Below, piece by piece: positions 24,541 through 32,134 of a stretch of 32,134 nt of DNA. The DNA comes from Mycobacterium sp. ACS1612 (GTDB taxonomy: Bacteria > Actinomycetota > Actinomycetes > Mycobacteriales > Mycobacteriaceae): contig NZ_LZHZ01000010.1 in NCBI RefSeq assembly GCF_001667505.1, positions 1 to 32,134 on the forward strand, read 5' to 3'. A model generated the notes under the pieces. It was not told where the DNA came from. It searched no databases and was given only the letters and a program-made list of their open reading frames with translations. The translations under genes were made by a program, and so were the position numbers. Position 1 is the first letter of the stretch, and each line of letters starts with the position of its first letter.

Positions 24541-24797
24541 AAAGGCAATGGCTCACCGAGCTTTTGGCTGCGGGCTGGGTCGACGTGGTCCGCGTGCTGC
24601 ACCCCGATGTGGCAGGGCCGTACTCGTGGTGGTCGTGGCGGGGCCGGGCGTTCGACAACGACGCCGGGTGGCGCATCGACTATCAACTGGCCACCCGCAC
24701 GCTGGCGGCGCGGGCGTGCGCCGCGCGGGTGGAGCGGGCGGCGGAATATGCGTTGCGGTGGTCCGACCACGCGCCGGTGACCGTCGAATATCGCTGA
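24530..24797 (+). pseudogene. xthA: 3' part of exodeoxyribonuclease III gene
   Basis: About 85 codons ending at TGA 24797. It reads ERQWLTELLAAGWVDVVR, then GPYSWWSWRGRAFDND, AGWRIDYQLATRTLAARACA, and YALRWSDHAPVTVEYR. These are the C-terminal strands of ExoIII/AP endonucleases, with the RIDY metal and DNA-binding word and the catalytic His of SDH. It matches the 20595 fragment in orientation and family, so both came from one gene of ~260-270 codons. Roughly 100-110 codons between them are absent from the window. Upstream in-frame codons to 24426 lie over the integrase fragment and are not xthA-like. Confidence 0.85.
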
Positions 24798-25081
24798 TTT
24801 CTGTTCCCTCAGTTGAGGCCGGGCGACTCTCCGCTTGCGCCAGACGTAGTCCGGTTCAAGGCTGTGCAACCTTCTGCCGGCATACCGAAACCTTTTGCGT
24901 CGCCGCTATTTTCATCATCAGCGAGTGGTCGGCGACCAGGCGCCATCGGTCAGACCGCCACAGCGGCATCGGATCATTGGGCCCGACCCCATCGTCGGGA
25001 TCAACCTGCCCACCGATTCCGACACAGACATACAGCTTGACAACGCCCGTCATCGCACCCCAACGCACACAAATCGCGAGA

Positions 25082-25087
25082 TAGGGT
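25082..25087 (+). promoter_or_regulatory. candidate -10 of a leaderless ndh-like transcript
   Basis: TAGGGT ends six bases before ATG 25094. A TTGACA occurs at 25037-25042 but is too far away for this -10. The 296 bases from 24798 to 25093 otherwise show no gene or strong structure. Confidence 0.35.
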
Positions 25088-25093
25088 CAGTCG

Positions 25094-27476
<2,383 letters not shown>

Positions 27477-27493
27477 CCCTCTGGGAGGTCGGA

Positions 27494-28525
27494 ATGGCCG
27501 AGCCGGCCGAGCCGGACAAGCCCGGGATGCTGGATCGTCTGCGCGCCAAATACGCTTGGTTCGACCATGCGATGCGGGCGCAGCAGCGCTATCAGGACAG
27601 CAAGGGCGACTTCTACGCGGCGGGCATCACCTACTTCACGGTCTTCGCGCTGTTCCCTTTGCTGATGGTGGGATTCGCGATCGGAGGCTTCGTCCTCGCC
27701 AGCCAACCGGACCTGCTCACTGAGATCCAGGACAAGATCAAGTCAACGGTGTCGGGCGGGTCCGGCCAACAGCTGGTGAAGTTGATGCAATCGGCCATCG
27801 ACTCGCGCACCTCGGTCGGCATCATCGGGTTGGCCACCGCGGTGTGGGCCGGGCTCGGGTGGATGGCGAATCTGCGTGAGGCGCTCTCGCAGATGTGGGG
27901 TTTGATGCGCCAGGATCCACCGGGTTTTCTGCGCACCAAACTGTCTGATCTGCTCGCGATCACGGGTTTGTTCGCGGCGATCGTGGTGACGATCGCGATG
28001 ACTGCGCTCGGCAGTTCCGACGTGATGCGGCATGTGCTGGAATGGCTTGGGCTACAGGACCTTCCAGGCGTGAGCCTGGCACTGCGGGCGGCGTCGTTGG
28101 TGGTCTCGGTCCTGGTTTCGTGGCTGCTGTTCAGCTGGATCATCGCCCGGTTGCCGCGTGAAAAGGTGAGCTTCCGCAGCGCGCTGCGCGCGGCACTGCT
28201 CGCCGCGGTTGCGTTCGAGATCTTCAAGCAGGTGGGGTCGATCTACCTGCGGTCGGTGGTGACAGGCCCGGCGGGCGCGACGTTCGGCCCGGTGCTGGGC
28301 CTGATGGTGTTCGCGTACATCACCTCGCGGCTCATCTTGTTCGCGACGGCGTGGGCGGCGACGGCGACCGAAAACTTGGTCGAGGAGCCAATCGAGCCAC
28401 CTGCGCCGGCGCAGATCACTCCGCGAGTGCAGTTCCGCGAGGGCCTCGGGGTGGGCGGCGCGCTGGCCGCACTGGCTGCGGGAGCCTTTGGGGCGCTGAC
28501 GTTTTCGCGGTTACGAAGGCACTAA
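27494..28525 (+). CDS. YhjD/YihY/BrkB family inner-membrane protein
   Basis: 343 residues with a good GGGAGG five bases before ATG 27494. After an amphipathic N-terminus (YAWFDHAMRAQQRYQDSKGD) come about six membrane segments: ITYFTVFALFPLLMVGFAIGG, SVGIIGLATAVWAGLGWM, LLAITGLFAAIVVTIAMTAL, AASLVVSVLVSWLLFSWII, ALLAAVAFEIFKQVG, and GPVLGLMVFAYITSRLILFA. FAYITSRLILFATAWAAT near the end and YxxxKGDFYAAGITYFTV at the start are family hallmarks. Family members are uncharacterised; a lipid or LPS-related transport role has been suggested for E. coli YhjD. It follows trpS in an operon-like arrangement. The stop overlaps the convergent regulator by four bases. Confidence 0.9.
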   Translation: MAEPAEPDKPGMLDRLRAKYAWFDHAMRAQQRYQDSKGDFYAAGITYFTVFALFPLLMVGFAIGGFVLASQPDLLTEIQDKIKSTVSGGSGQQLVKLMQSAIDSRTSVGIIGLATAVWAGLGWMANLREALSQMWGLMRQDPPGFLRTKLSDLLAITGLFAAIVVTIAMTALGSSDVMRHVLEWLGLQDLPGVSLALRAASLVVSVLVSWLLFSWIIARLPREKVSFRSALRAALLAAVAFEIFKQVGSIYLRSVVTGPAGATFGPVLGLMVFAYITSRLILFATAWAATATENLVEEPIEPPAPAQITPRVQFREGLGVGGALAALAAGAFGALTFSRLRRH

Positions 28526-29229
28526 CCTTTGCGTGCCGCGGTCAGCACCACGCAGCAGCGGTCGGGCGCCGGGTCCAATTCGGGGATCGGGCCGTGCGGT
28601 CCGAGCGCGCCTGCCAGCCCGTCGATCAGGGCGTGGTTCATCTTGCAGACGAGTTCGGTCTGCGCCCGCGCGAGCGTGTGGAACGGACAGTTGGCCATCA
28701 CGACTCGAGCGTCCTGGCGGCGCGGTTCATAACCGTTTTCGGCAAGGGTTCGCACGGCCAGATCAAGTGCTGCGGTGACGGTTCGCGGAAGCTGATCACC
28801 CACGGCGGCGTCGCCGAGGCGACGGCCGTGGGAGTGGGCAAGGCGGTGCAGCACCTCGATGACTGGGGTCCCTGCATCGGTCGACTCGGCGATCGCGTCG
28901 GCCATCAACCTGCCTGCCAATTGGTACTGGCGTTCGGGAAGAGAGACGGCGATCTCCCGGTCGGTGCGTCGGTACAGCTTCGCGGGCCGACCCGCCCCCG
29001 GGCCACTGCGGCCGCTCACTCGCGCATAGATAGCGTCGAGCAATCCGTCACGTTCGAGACGGTCAAGGTGGAACTTCACCTGGTGCGGCGCAAGGCCGAG
29101 GCGGTCGGCCGCGAGTTCACGGCTGACGGGATCGGGTTGGGCGCACACAAACAGATAGAGGCGGCGCCGAAGCGGGTCGGAGAGCGCGCCGATGCCCGCG
29201 GCGTCGCGATCGGTGAAGGTCCCAGACAC
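28522..29229 (-). CDS. HTH transcriptional regulator with SufR-like cysteines
   Basis: 235 residues from GTG 29229; TTG 29244 is an alternative but overlaps a possible -10. An N-terminal winged helix (~10-80) reads LSDPLRRRLYLFVCAQ, ELAADRLGLAPHQVKFHLDRLERDGLL and GAGRPAKLYRRTDRE. The C-terminal part has NCPFHTLARAQTELVCKMNHALIDGL and RCCVVL. C181-x13-C195 followed by C225-C226 resembles the ligand pattern of SufR-type iron-sulfur repressors. It is divergent from a DoxX gene, and three copies of TTCTAACG lie between them. A redox- or iron-sensitive repressor of DoxX is a reasonable inference. The regulator's own start falls next to one operator copy. Confidence 0.85.
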   Translation of the reverse strand: MSGTFTDRDAAGIGALSDPLRRRLYLFVCAQPDPVSRELAADRLGLAPHQVKFHLDRLERDGLLDAIYARVSGRSGPGAGRPAKLYRRTDREIAVSLPERQYQLAGRLMADAIAESTDAGTPVIEVLHRLAHSHGRRLGDAAVGDQLPRTVTAALDLAVRTLAENGYEPRRQDARVVMANCPFHTLARAQTELVCKMNHALIDGLAGALGPHGPIPELDPAPDRCCVVLTAARKG

Positions 29230-29231
29230 CC

Positions 29232-29299
29232 TTCTAACGTACAAGACTATTGACGATAGAAGTCGGCAGTTCTAACGTGAGAATTATTATCCGTTAGAA
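29232..29299. promoter_or_regulatory. divergent control region: doxX promoter with three TTCTAACG operator half-sites
   Basis: TTCTAACGT occurs at 29232-29240 and again at 29270-29278. Its inverse CGTTAGAA is at 29292-29299, forming an inverted repeat with the second copy across 13-14 bases. On the plus strand TTGACG (29250-29255), a 17-base spacer and TAACGT (29273-29278) form a promoter, and the -10 is part of the second copy. Binding by the divergent HTH protein would block doxX. CTAT-TGACG-ATAG at 29247-29259 is an extra small dyad. Confidence 0.65.
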
Positions 29300-29311
29300 A
29301 GGAATGGAGAC

Positions 29312-29731
29312 ATGGCTACTTCTGCATATGTCGATCGCACCCGCCTAGCCGACCCGTCCTACCAGGCATTTCTGCTGTTGCGCACGGTCTTCACGGTGGC
29401 GCCCATCCTGTTCGGGCTGGACAAGTTCTTCAACGTGATGACCGACTGGCCGAAATATCTCGCCCCGTGGATCGACGGCATCCTGCCCGGGTCCGCCCAG
29501 ACCGGGATGTACATCGTCGGGGTCATCGAGATCGTCGCGGGCATTCTGGTGGCCGTCGCGCCGCGGATCGGCGCCTACGTCGTTGCTCTGTGGCTGGCCG
29601 GGATCATCGTCAATCTGCTGACGGGACCAGGCTTCTACGACGTCGCACTGCGCGACTTCGGCCTATTGGTCGGCGCGTTGGCGCTCGGCAGGCTCGCGGA
29701 AGGCCAGCGCGCGCCTCGGCGGATCAGCTGA
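29312..29731 (+). CDS. DoxX-like four-helix membrane protein
   Basis: 139 residues. Four hydrophobic segments are visible: YQAFLLLRTVFTVAPILFGLDK (with GLDKF, the DoxX-like first helix), TGMYIVGVIEIVAGILVAVAP (the family's VGxxEIxxGxL word), GAYVVALWLAGIIVNLLTG, and DFGLLVGALALGRLA. DoxX-family proteins in mycobacteria have been linked to membrane redox stress resistance, partnering SodA and SseA, but that pairing is not in this window. GGAATGGAGAC precedes ATG 29312. Its promoter is covered by the operators above. The last eight bases overlap the convergent exporter gene. Confidence 0.87.
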   Translation: MATSAYVDRTRLADPSYQAFLLLRTVFTVAPILFGLDKFFNVMTDWPKYLAPWIDGILPGSAQTGMYIVGVIEIVAGILVAVAPRIGAYVVALWLAGIIVNLLTGPGFYDVALRDFGLLVGALALGRLAEGQRAPRRIS

Positions 29732-30038
29732 TCGCCTTCAGGCCGATCACGCAGCCGACGATGCCGGTGATCAGCACGAGCTTGAGCGCCGAGGCGCCCT
29801 CGTGGCCGGTGAGGATCGCGTAGCCGACCGTGAGAGCGGCGCCGATACCCACCCACACCGCATAACTGGTGCCCGGCGGCAGGCTACGCATCGCGATCGC
29901 CAACCCGGCCATCGAGAAGAACAGGGCGACAACGAAAATCACGGAGGGAACGAGTCGGGTGAAACCGCTGGAGCGACTCAGGGCCGTCGCCCACACCGCT
30001 TCCAGAACACCCGATGCCATCAAGATCACCCACGCCAT
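29724..30038 (-). CDS. sugE: SMR-family guanidinium exporter (SugE/Gdx type)
   Basis: 104 residues, four membrane helices as in all SMR proteins. MASGVLEAVWATALSRSSGF includes the essential Glu (E13) and the Gdx-specific Trp that follows it (LEAVWA). MRSLPPGTSYAVWVGIGAAL is the SMR helix 3 signature and is close to E. coli SugE. Gdx members exchange guanidinium for protons, whereas EmrE-like members export quaternary amines. A guanidine-III riboswitch lies immediately upstream, which strongly supports guanidinium as the substrate. GGAGG with a short spacer precedes ATG 30038, and this RBS sits in the loop of an alternative hairpin. Confidence 0.93.
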   Translation of the reverse strand: MAWVILMASGVLEAVWATALSRSSGFTRLVPSVIFVVALFFSMAGLAIAMRSLPPGTSYAVWVGIGAALTVGYAILTGHEGASALKLVLITGIVGCVIGLKAIS

Positions 30039-30060
30039 GGCGCACCTCCGTACATGCGCC
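30039..30060 (-). promoter_or_regulatory. alternative hairpin hiding the sugE RBS
   Basis: GGCGCA (30060-30055) pairs perfectly with TGCGCC (30044-30039), which abuts the ATG. The ten-base loop between them contains GGAGG, the RBS. The GGCGC bases are also the 3' arm of the riboswitch pseudoknot stem, so the two folds exclude each other. Ligand binding would free the RBS. The structure is seen in the sequence; the switching is inferred. Confidence 0.7.
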
Positions 30061-30097
30061 GTCTTGTCGCTGGCCGGGTACGTCGCTCCTCGTCCGG
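30056..30097 (-). promoter_or_regulatory. guanidine-III riboswitch upstream of sugE
   Basis: On the minus strand the 42 bases contain, in order, CCGGACGAGG, AGCGACGTACCCGG, CCAGCGACAAG and ACGGCGC. These match nearly base for base the Thermobifida guanidine-III aptamer as I remember it. CCGG at the 5' end pairs with the later CCGG, and GCGACGT with ACGGCGC has six of seven pairs (one A-G mismatch). That interleaved pattern is the class's pseudoknot. It binds guanidinium and turns expression on. The gene it precedes is a Gdx-type exporter, the expected partner. Confidence 0.9.
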
Positions 30098-30154
30098 TGT
30101 CACTCGCTGACGATCCCGACGGTAGCAAATGAGCCGAATGCCCAGGTGAGCGCG

Positions 30155-31366
30155 CTAGTGCTGGGGCCGCCGGTTCAGCGATCGTGCGCCGAGGATGAGG
30201 CCGAAGACGATGATCGCGCCGACGATGCCGACCCCGACCCGCACCGGCATCGCGTCGATATCCGGCAGCGACGCCGAGGCCTGCGCCGACGCGGGGTTGG
30301 CCGCCGCGGTCGGTTCGGGTGCGAGCAACGAGGGATCGGGTTCGATCAGCGTGCCCACTTTGGTGCCGGGCGCCGTCGCGAATCCGTAGTCGAGCAGGTG
30401 CGCCGCCTGTTCCCACGGCGCGATCGGCTGGCGAGTTCCCTTGAGCAGCACCGCCATCAGCCGTCGGCCGTCGTGATTGGCGGCACCGACGAAGGTCTGG
30501 CCCGCGTCGTCGGTGTAACCGGTCTTGCCGCCCATCGCGCCGGGGTAGTGGTAGAGCAGCTGGTTGTCGTTCTCCACCGGGTAGCCGGCGTCGCCGCGGC
30601 CGGGGAAGTCGAAGCTGCGGGTCGCCACGATGTCGGTGAAAATCGGGTTGTGCCACGCATATCGGTAGAACAGGCCGATGTCGTAGGCCGACGTGCTCAT
30701 GCCGGGTCCGTCCAGACCCGACGGGGTTGCGGCGCGCGTGTCCCGGCCGCCCAGCTTGGCTGCCAGGTCGTTGATCTTCCTCACCGCGGCGTCCATTCCG
30801 CCGAGCTGCATGGCCAGCGCATGCGCGGTGTCGTTGCCGGAGTGCATCAGCAGCCCGTGCAACAAGTCGTTGATCGAGTAGAAGCCGTTCTCGCCGACAC
30901 CGACCTTGGTGCCTTCGGCGTTGGCGTCCTCCTGCGTGCCTGCCACCACTTTGTGGATGGGCAGATCCCTGATCGCCTGCATCGCGATCAGCACCTTGAT
31001 GATGCTCGCAGGCCGGTGCCTGCCGTGCGGGTCGCGGGCGGCGATGACGTCGCCGCTGTCGATGTCGGCGACCAACCACGCCTCGGCCGAGATGTCGTCG
31101 GGCACCGGAGGTGTGCCGGGGGCGGTGATGATGCCGCAACCGGAGAGCCCATCGCCGCCGAGCGGCTTCGCGGGCACCGGTAGCGGCGCGGGCGGATCAC
31201 CCGACTCCGGCACCTCGGAGGAGTCGACGGCAGGCGGCGTGGTCTCCCGGTACGGGCACACCGGTGCCGCTTCGGGTTCGGCGCTTGCCAGCGCCGGAGC
31301 TGCCGTCATGAACAGCGCTATCGCCAGCGCTGCGGCGCGCGGAAACACGACTCGAAAGTTCGCCAT
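30155..31366 (-). CDS. dacB1: D-alanyl-D-alanine carboxypeptidase (penicillin-binding protein)
   Basis: 403 residues. A Sec signal ([21 protein letters not shown]) starts the protein, followed by a Pro-rich linker to ~85. The peptidase S11 domain has all three serine-acyl motifs: SIIK with Ser121/Lys124, SGN at 176-178, and KTG at 281-283 ([16 protein letters not shown]). A C-terminal membrane helix ([21 protein letters not shown]) anchors it from outside. It removes the terminal D-Ala of peptidoglycan pentapeptides, controlling which stems can be crosslinked and making the tetrapeptides used by L,D-transpeptidases. M. tuberculosis Rv3330 (dacB1) next to Rv3329 aminotransferase is the counterpart; that neighbour is also here. 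Confidence 0.95.
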   Translation of the reverse strand: MANFRVVFPRAAALAIALFMTAAPALASAEPEAAPVCPYRETTPPAVDSSEVPESGDPPAPLPVPAKPLGGDGLSGCGIITAPGTPPVPDDISAEAWLVADIDSGDVIAARDPHGRHRPASIIKVLIAMQAIRDLPIHKVVAGTQEDANAEGTKVGVGENGFYSINDLLHGLLMHSGNDTAHALAMQLGGMDAAVRKINDLAAKLGGRDTRAATPSGLDGPGMSTSAYDIGLFYRYAWHNPIFTDIVATRSFDFPGRGDAGYPVENDNQLLYHYPGAMGGKTGYTDDAGQTFVGAANHDGRRLMAVLLKGTRQPIAPWEQAAHLLDYGFATAPGTKVGTLIEPDPSLLAPEPTAAANPASAQASASLPDIDAMPVRVGVGIVGAIIVFGLILGARSLNRRPQH

Positions 31367-31459
31367 CGTGTGCGCAGATTAGGTGGTCCGCCGCCGAAAA
31401 TCGTGGAGGCGCGCTGTGGCCTATGAGGTCAAAGTTGCGGATGTGACTCGCCAAAACGC

Positions 31460-31516
31460 CGAAACGGCATTCCAGCACGCTTCTACTCGAACTTTGCGTG
31501 CCGGAATGCCGTTTCG
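31460..31516. repeat. long near-perfect inverted repeat (21-bp arms)
   Basis: The arm at 31460-31480 begins CGAAACGGCATTCC and the arm at 31496-31516 is its reverse complement except for one base. The loop is 15 bases. It lies between the aminotransferase stop and dacB1. On the minus strand the stem is followed by GCGTTTTGG, a weak T-run, so it could terminate the aminotransferase transcript. The length and near-perfection also fit a dispersed palindromic repeat of mycobacterial genomes. Only one copy is in this window. Confidence 0.8.
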
Positions 31517-31528
31517 CGGCGAACGGGG

Positions 31529-32134
31529 TTAGAGGCGGCGGCCCGCTTCGCTGAGCACGCCGTGCAGGATGTCGTAGATGGCGTCGAATTCCTTCTGCCC
31601 GCTGATCAGCGGCGGCGCCAACTGCACGACTGGGTCGCCACGGTCGTCGGCGCGGCAATACAAGCCGGCCTCGAACAGCGCCGGGGTGAGGAAGCCACGC
31701 AACAGGCGCTCGGACTCCTCGTCGTTGAACGTCTCCTTGGTGGTCTTGTCCTTGACGAGTTCGATGCCGTAGAAGAAGCCCTCGCCGCGGACGTCGCCAA
31801 CGATCGGCAGGTCGTAGAGCTTCTCCAGCGTGGCCCGGAACGCGGGCGCGGTTTCCTTGACGTGGTTGTTGAGGCCTTCGCGTTCGAAGATGTCGAGGTT
31901 GGCCAACGCGACCGCGCTCGACACCGGATGCCCGCCGAACGTGTAGCCGTGAGCGAAGGTGGTCTTGCCGTCGTTGAACGGCTCGAACAACCGGTCGGAG
32001 GCGATCATCGCGCCGATCGGCGAGTAGCCCGACGTCAAACCCTTTGCGCACGTGATGATGTCGGGCACATAGCCGAAGTCGTCGCAGGCGAACATCGAGC
32101 CGATGCGGCCGTAGGCGCAGATCACCTCGTCGGA
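31529..32134 (-). CDS. class III PLP-dependent aminotransferase (C-terminal part, runs off the window)
   Basis: The frame is open to the window edge; 201 residues are visible. It starts within DEVICAYGRIGSMFACDDFG, the class III 'DEV..GFGR.G' region that contacts PLP. ITCAKGLTSGYSPIGAM holds the PLP-binding lysine (the K in AKGLTSGY). FAHGYTFGGHPVSSAVALANL is the family's T-F-x-H-P word. DLPIVGDVRGEGFFYGIELV and the small C-terminal domain complete it. Members move amino groups from omega-amino acids, polyamines or beta-amino acids to pyruvate or 2-oxoglutarate; which one cannot be said. The M. tuberculosis counterpart is Rv3329, likewise beside dacB1. Confidence 0.93.
   Translation of the reverse strand, partial: SDEVICAYGRIGSMFACDDFGYVPDIITCAKGLTSGYSPIGAMIASDRLFEPFNDGKTTFAHGYTFGGHPVSSAVALANLDIFEREGLNNHVKETAPAFRATLEKLYDLPIVGDVRGEGFFYGIELVKDKTTKETFNDEESERLLRGFLTPALFEAGLYCRADDRGDPVVQLAPPLISGQKEFDAIYDILHGVLSEAGRRL

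Noticed and set aside
20780..24545. Attachment-site direct repeats flanking the element
   Set aside because: By eye I found no shared core sequence at the two xthA junctions, and missing host codons argue against site-specific integration here.
24798..25093. A hidden gene or RNA between xthA remnant and ndh
   Set aside because: Short open frames there have no recognisable protein pattern and no RBS, and I see no strong fold.

Overview
The window looks like chromosomal DNA of a high-GC mycobacterium, probably an environmental or fast-growing species of the Mycolicibacterium type. The evidence is consistently mycobacterial gene families: an Rv1747-like FHA/ABC protein, an LdtMt2/LprQ-like L,D-transpeptidase, DacB1, and FolD followed by a DUF3017 protein. 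The gene order also partly matches the M. tuberculosis Rv3329-Rv3359 neighbourhood as I remember it (aminotransferase, dacB1, yhjD-like, trpS, hydrolase, icd1, metY, metX, methyltransferase, DUF3017, folD, flavin oxidoreductase). Several genes appear to have leaderless promoters. The first ~112 bases are C-rich and look like a sequencing or contig-end artefact.

Layout. 1-4432: start of an Rv1747-like gene, a small anchored protein, a DHFR/RibD-like reductase, an old-yellow-enzyme oxidoreductase, and the folD-DUF3017 pair. 4439-5475: a zeta-type toxin with a Phd/YefM-type antitoxin and a compact promoter/operator. 5510-10292: an envelope group of L,D-transpeptidase lipoprotein, fasciclin protein, LytR-CpsA-Psr protein and lytic transglycosylase lipoprotein. 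10411-12605: a TetR regulator with a perfect 13-bp inverted-repeat operator and an FAD monooxygenase. 12569-16006: methionine locus metY-metX-methyltransferase, translationally coupled, under a SAM-IV riboswitch. 16235-19698: two unrelated NADP isocitrate dehydrogenases in tandem (monomeric icd2, then dimeric icd1). 19691-20533: an alpha/beta hydrolase.

20595-24797 is the accessory part. An exodeoxyribonuclease III gene (xthA) is broken in two by about 3.7 kb of phage-related DNA and has also lost its middle. Its 5' third is fused in frame to the C-terminal part of a WhiB protein. Between the halves lie a mycobacterial exported protein, a frameshifted head-tail connector, an HK97-type major capsid gene, a scaffold-like gene, the last ~80 codons of a portal gene, a small basic protein and the C-terminal catalytic part of a tyrosine integrase. 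The integrase runs directly into the xthA 3' fragment. This is a decayed, rearranged prophage with no sign of a functional excision or packaging module.

25094-32134: a type II NADH dehydrogenase, trpS, a YhjD/YihY-type membrane protein, a SufR-like cysteine-containing regulator divergent from a DoxX gene with three copies of a candidate operator, a SugE/Gdx guanidinium exporter under a guanidine-III riboswitch with a visible RBS-sequestering alternative hairpin, DacB1, a long inverted repeat, and the C-terminal half of a class III aminotransferase that runs off the window.

The best-supported notable items are the two riboswitches, the xthA/WhiB chimera and phage scar, the zeta toxin paired with a Phd-like antitoxin, and the icd2-icd1 tandem. 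I did not find a convincing wholly new defence or mobile system. All identifications come from reading the sequence and remembered family knowledge; no search was run.
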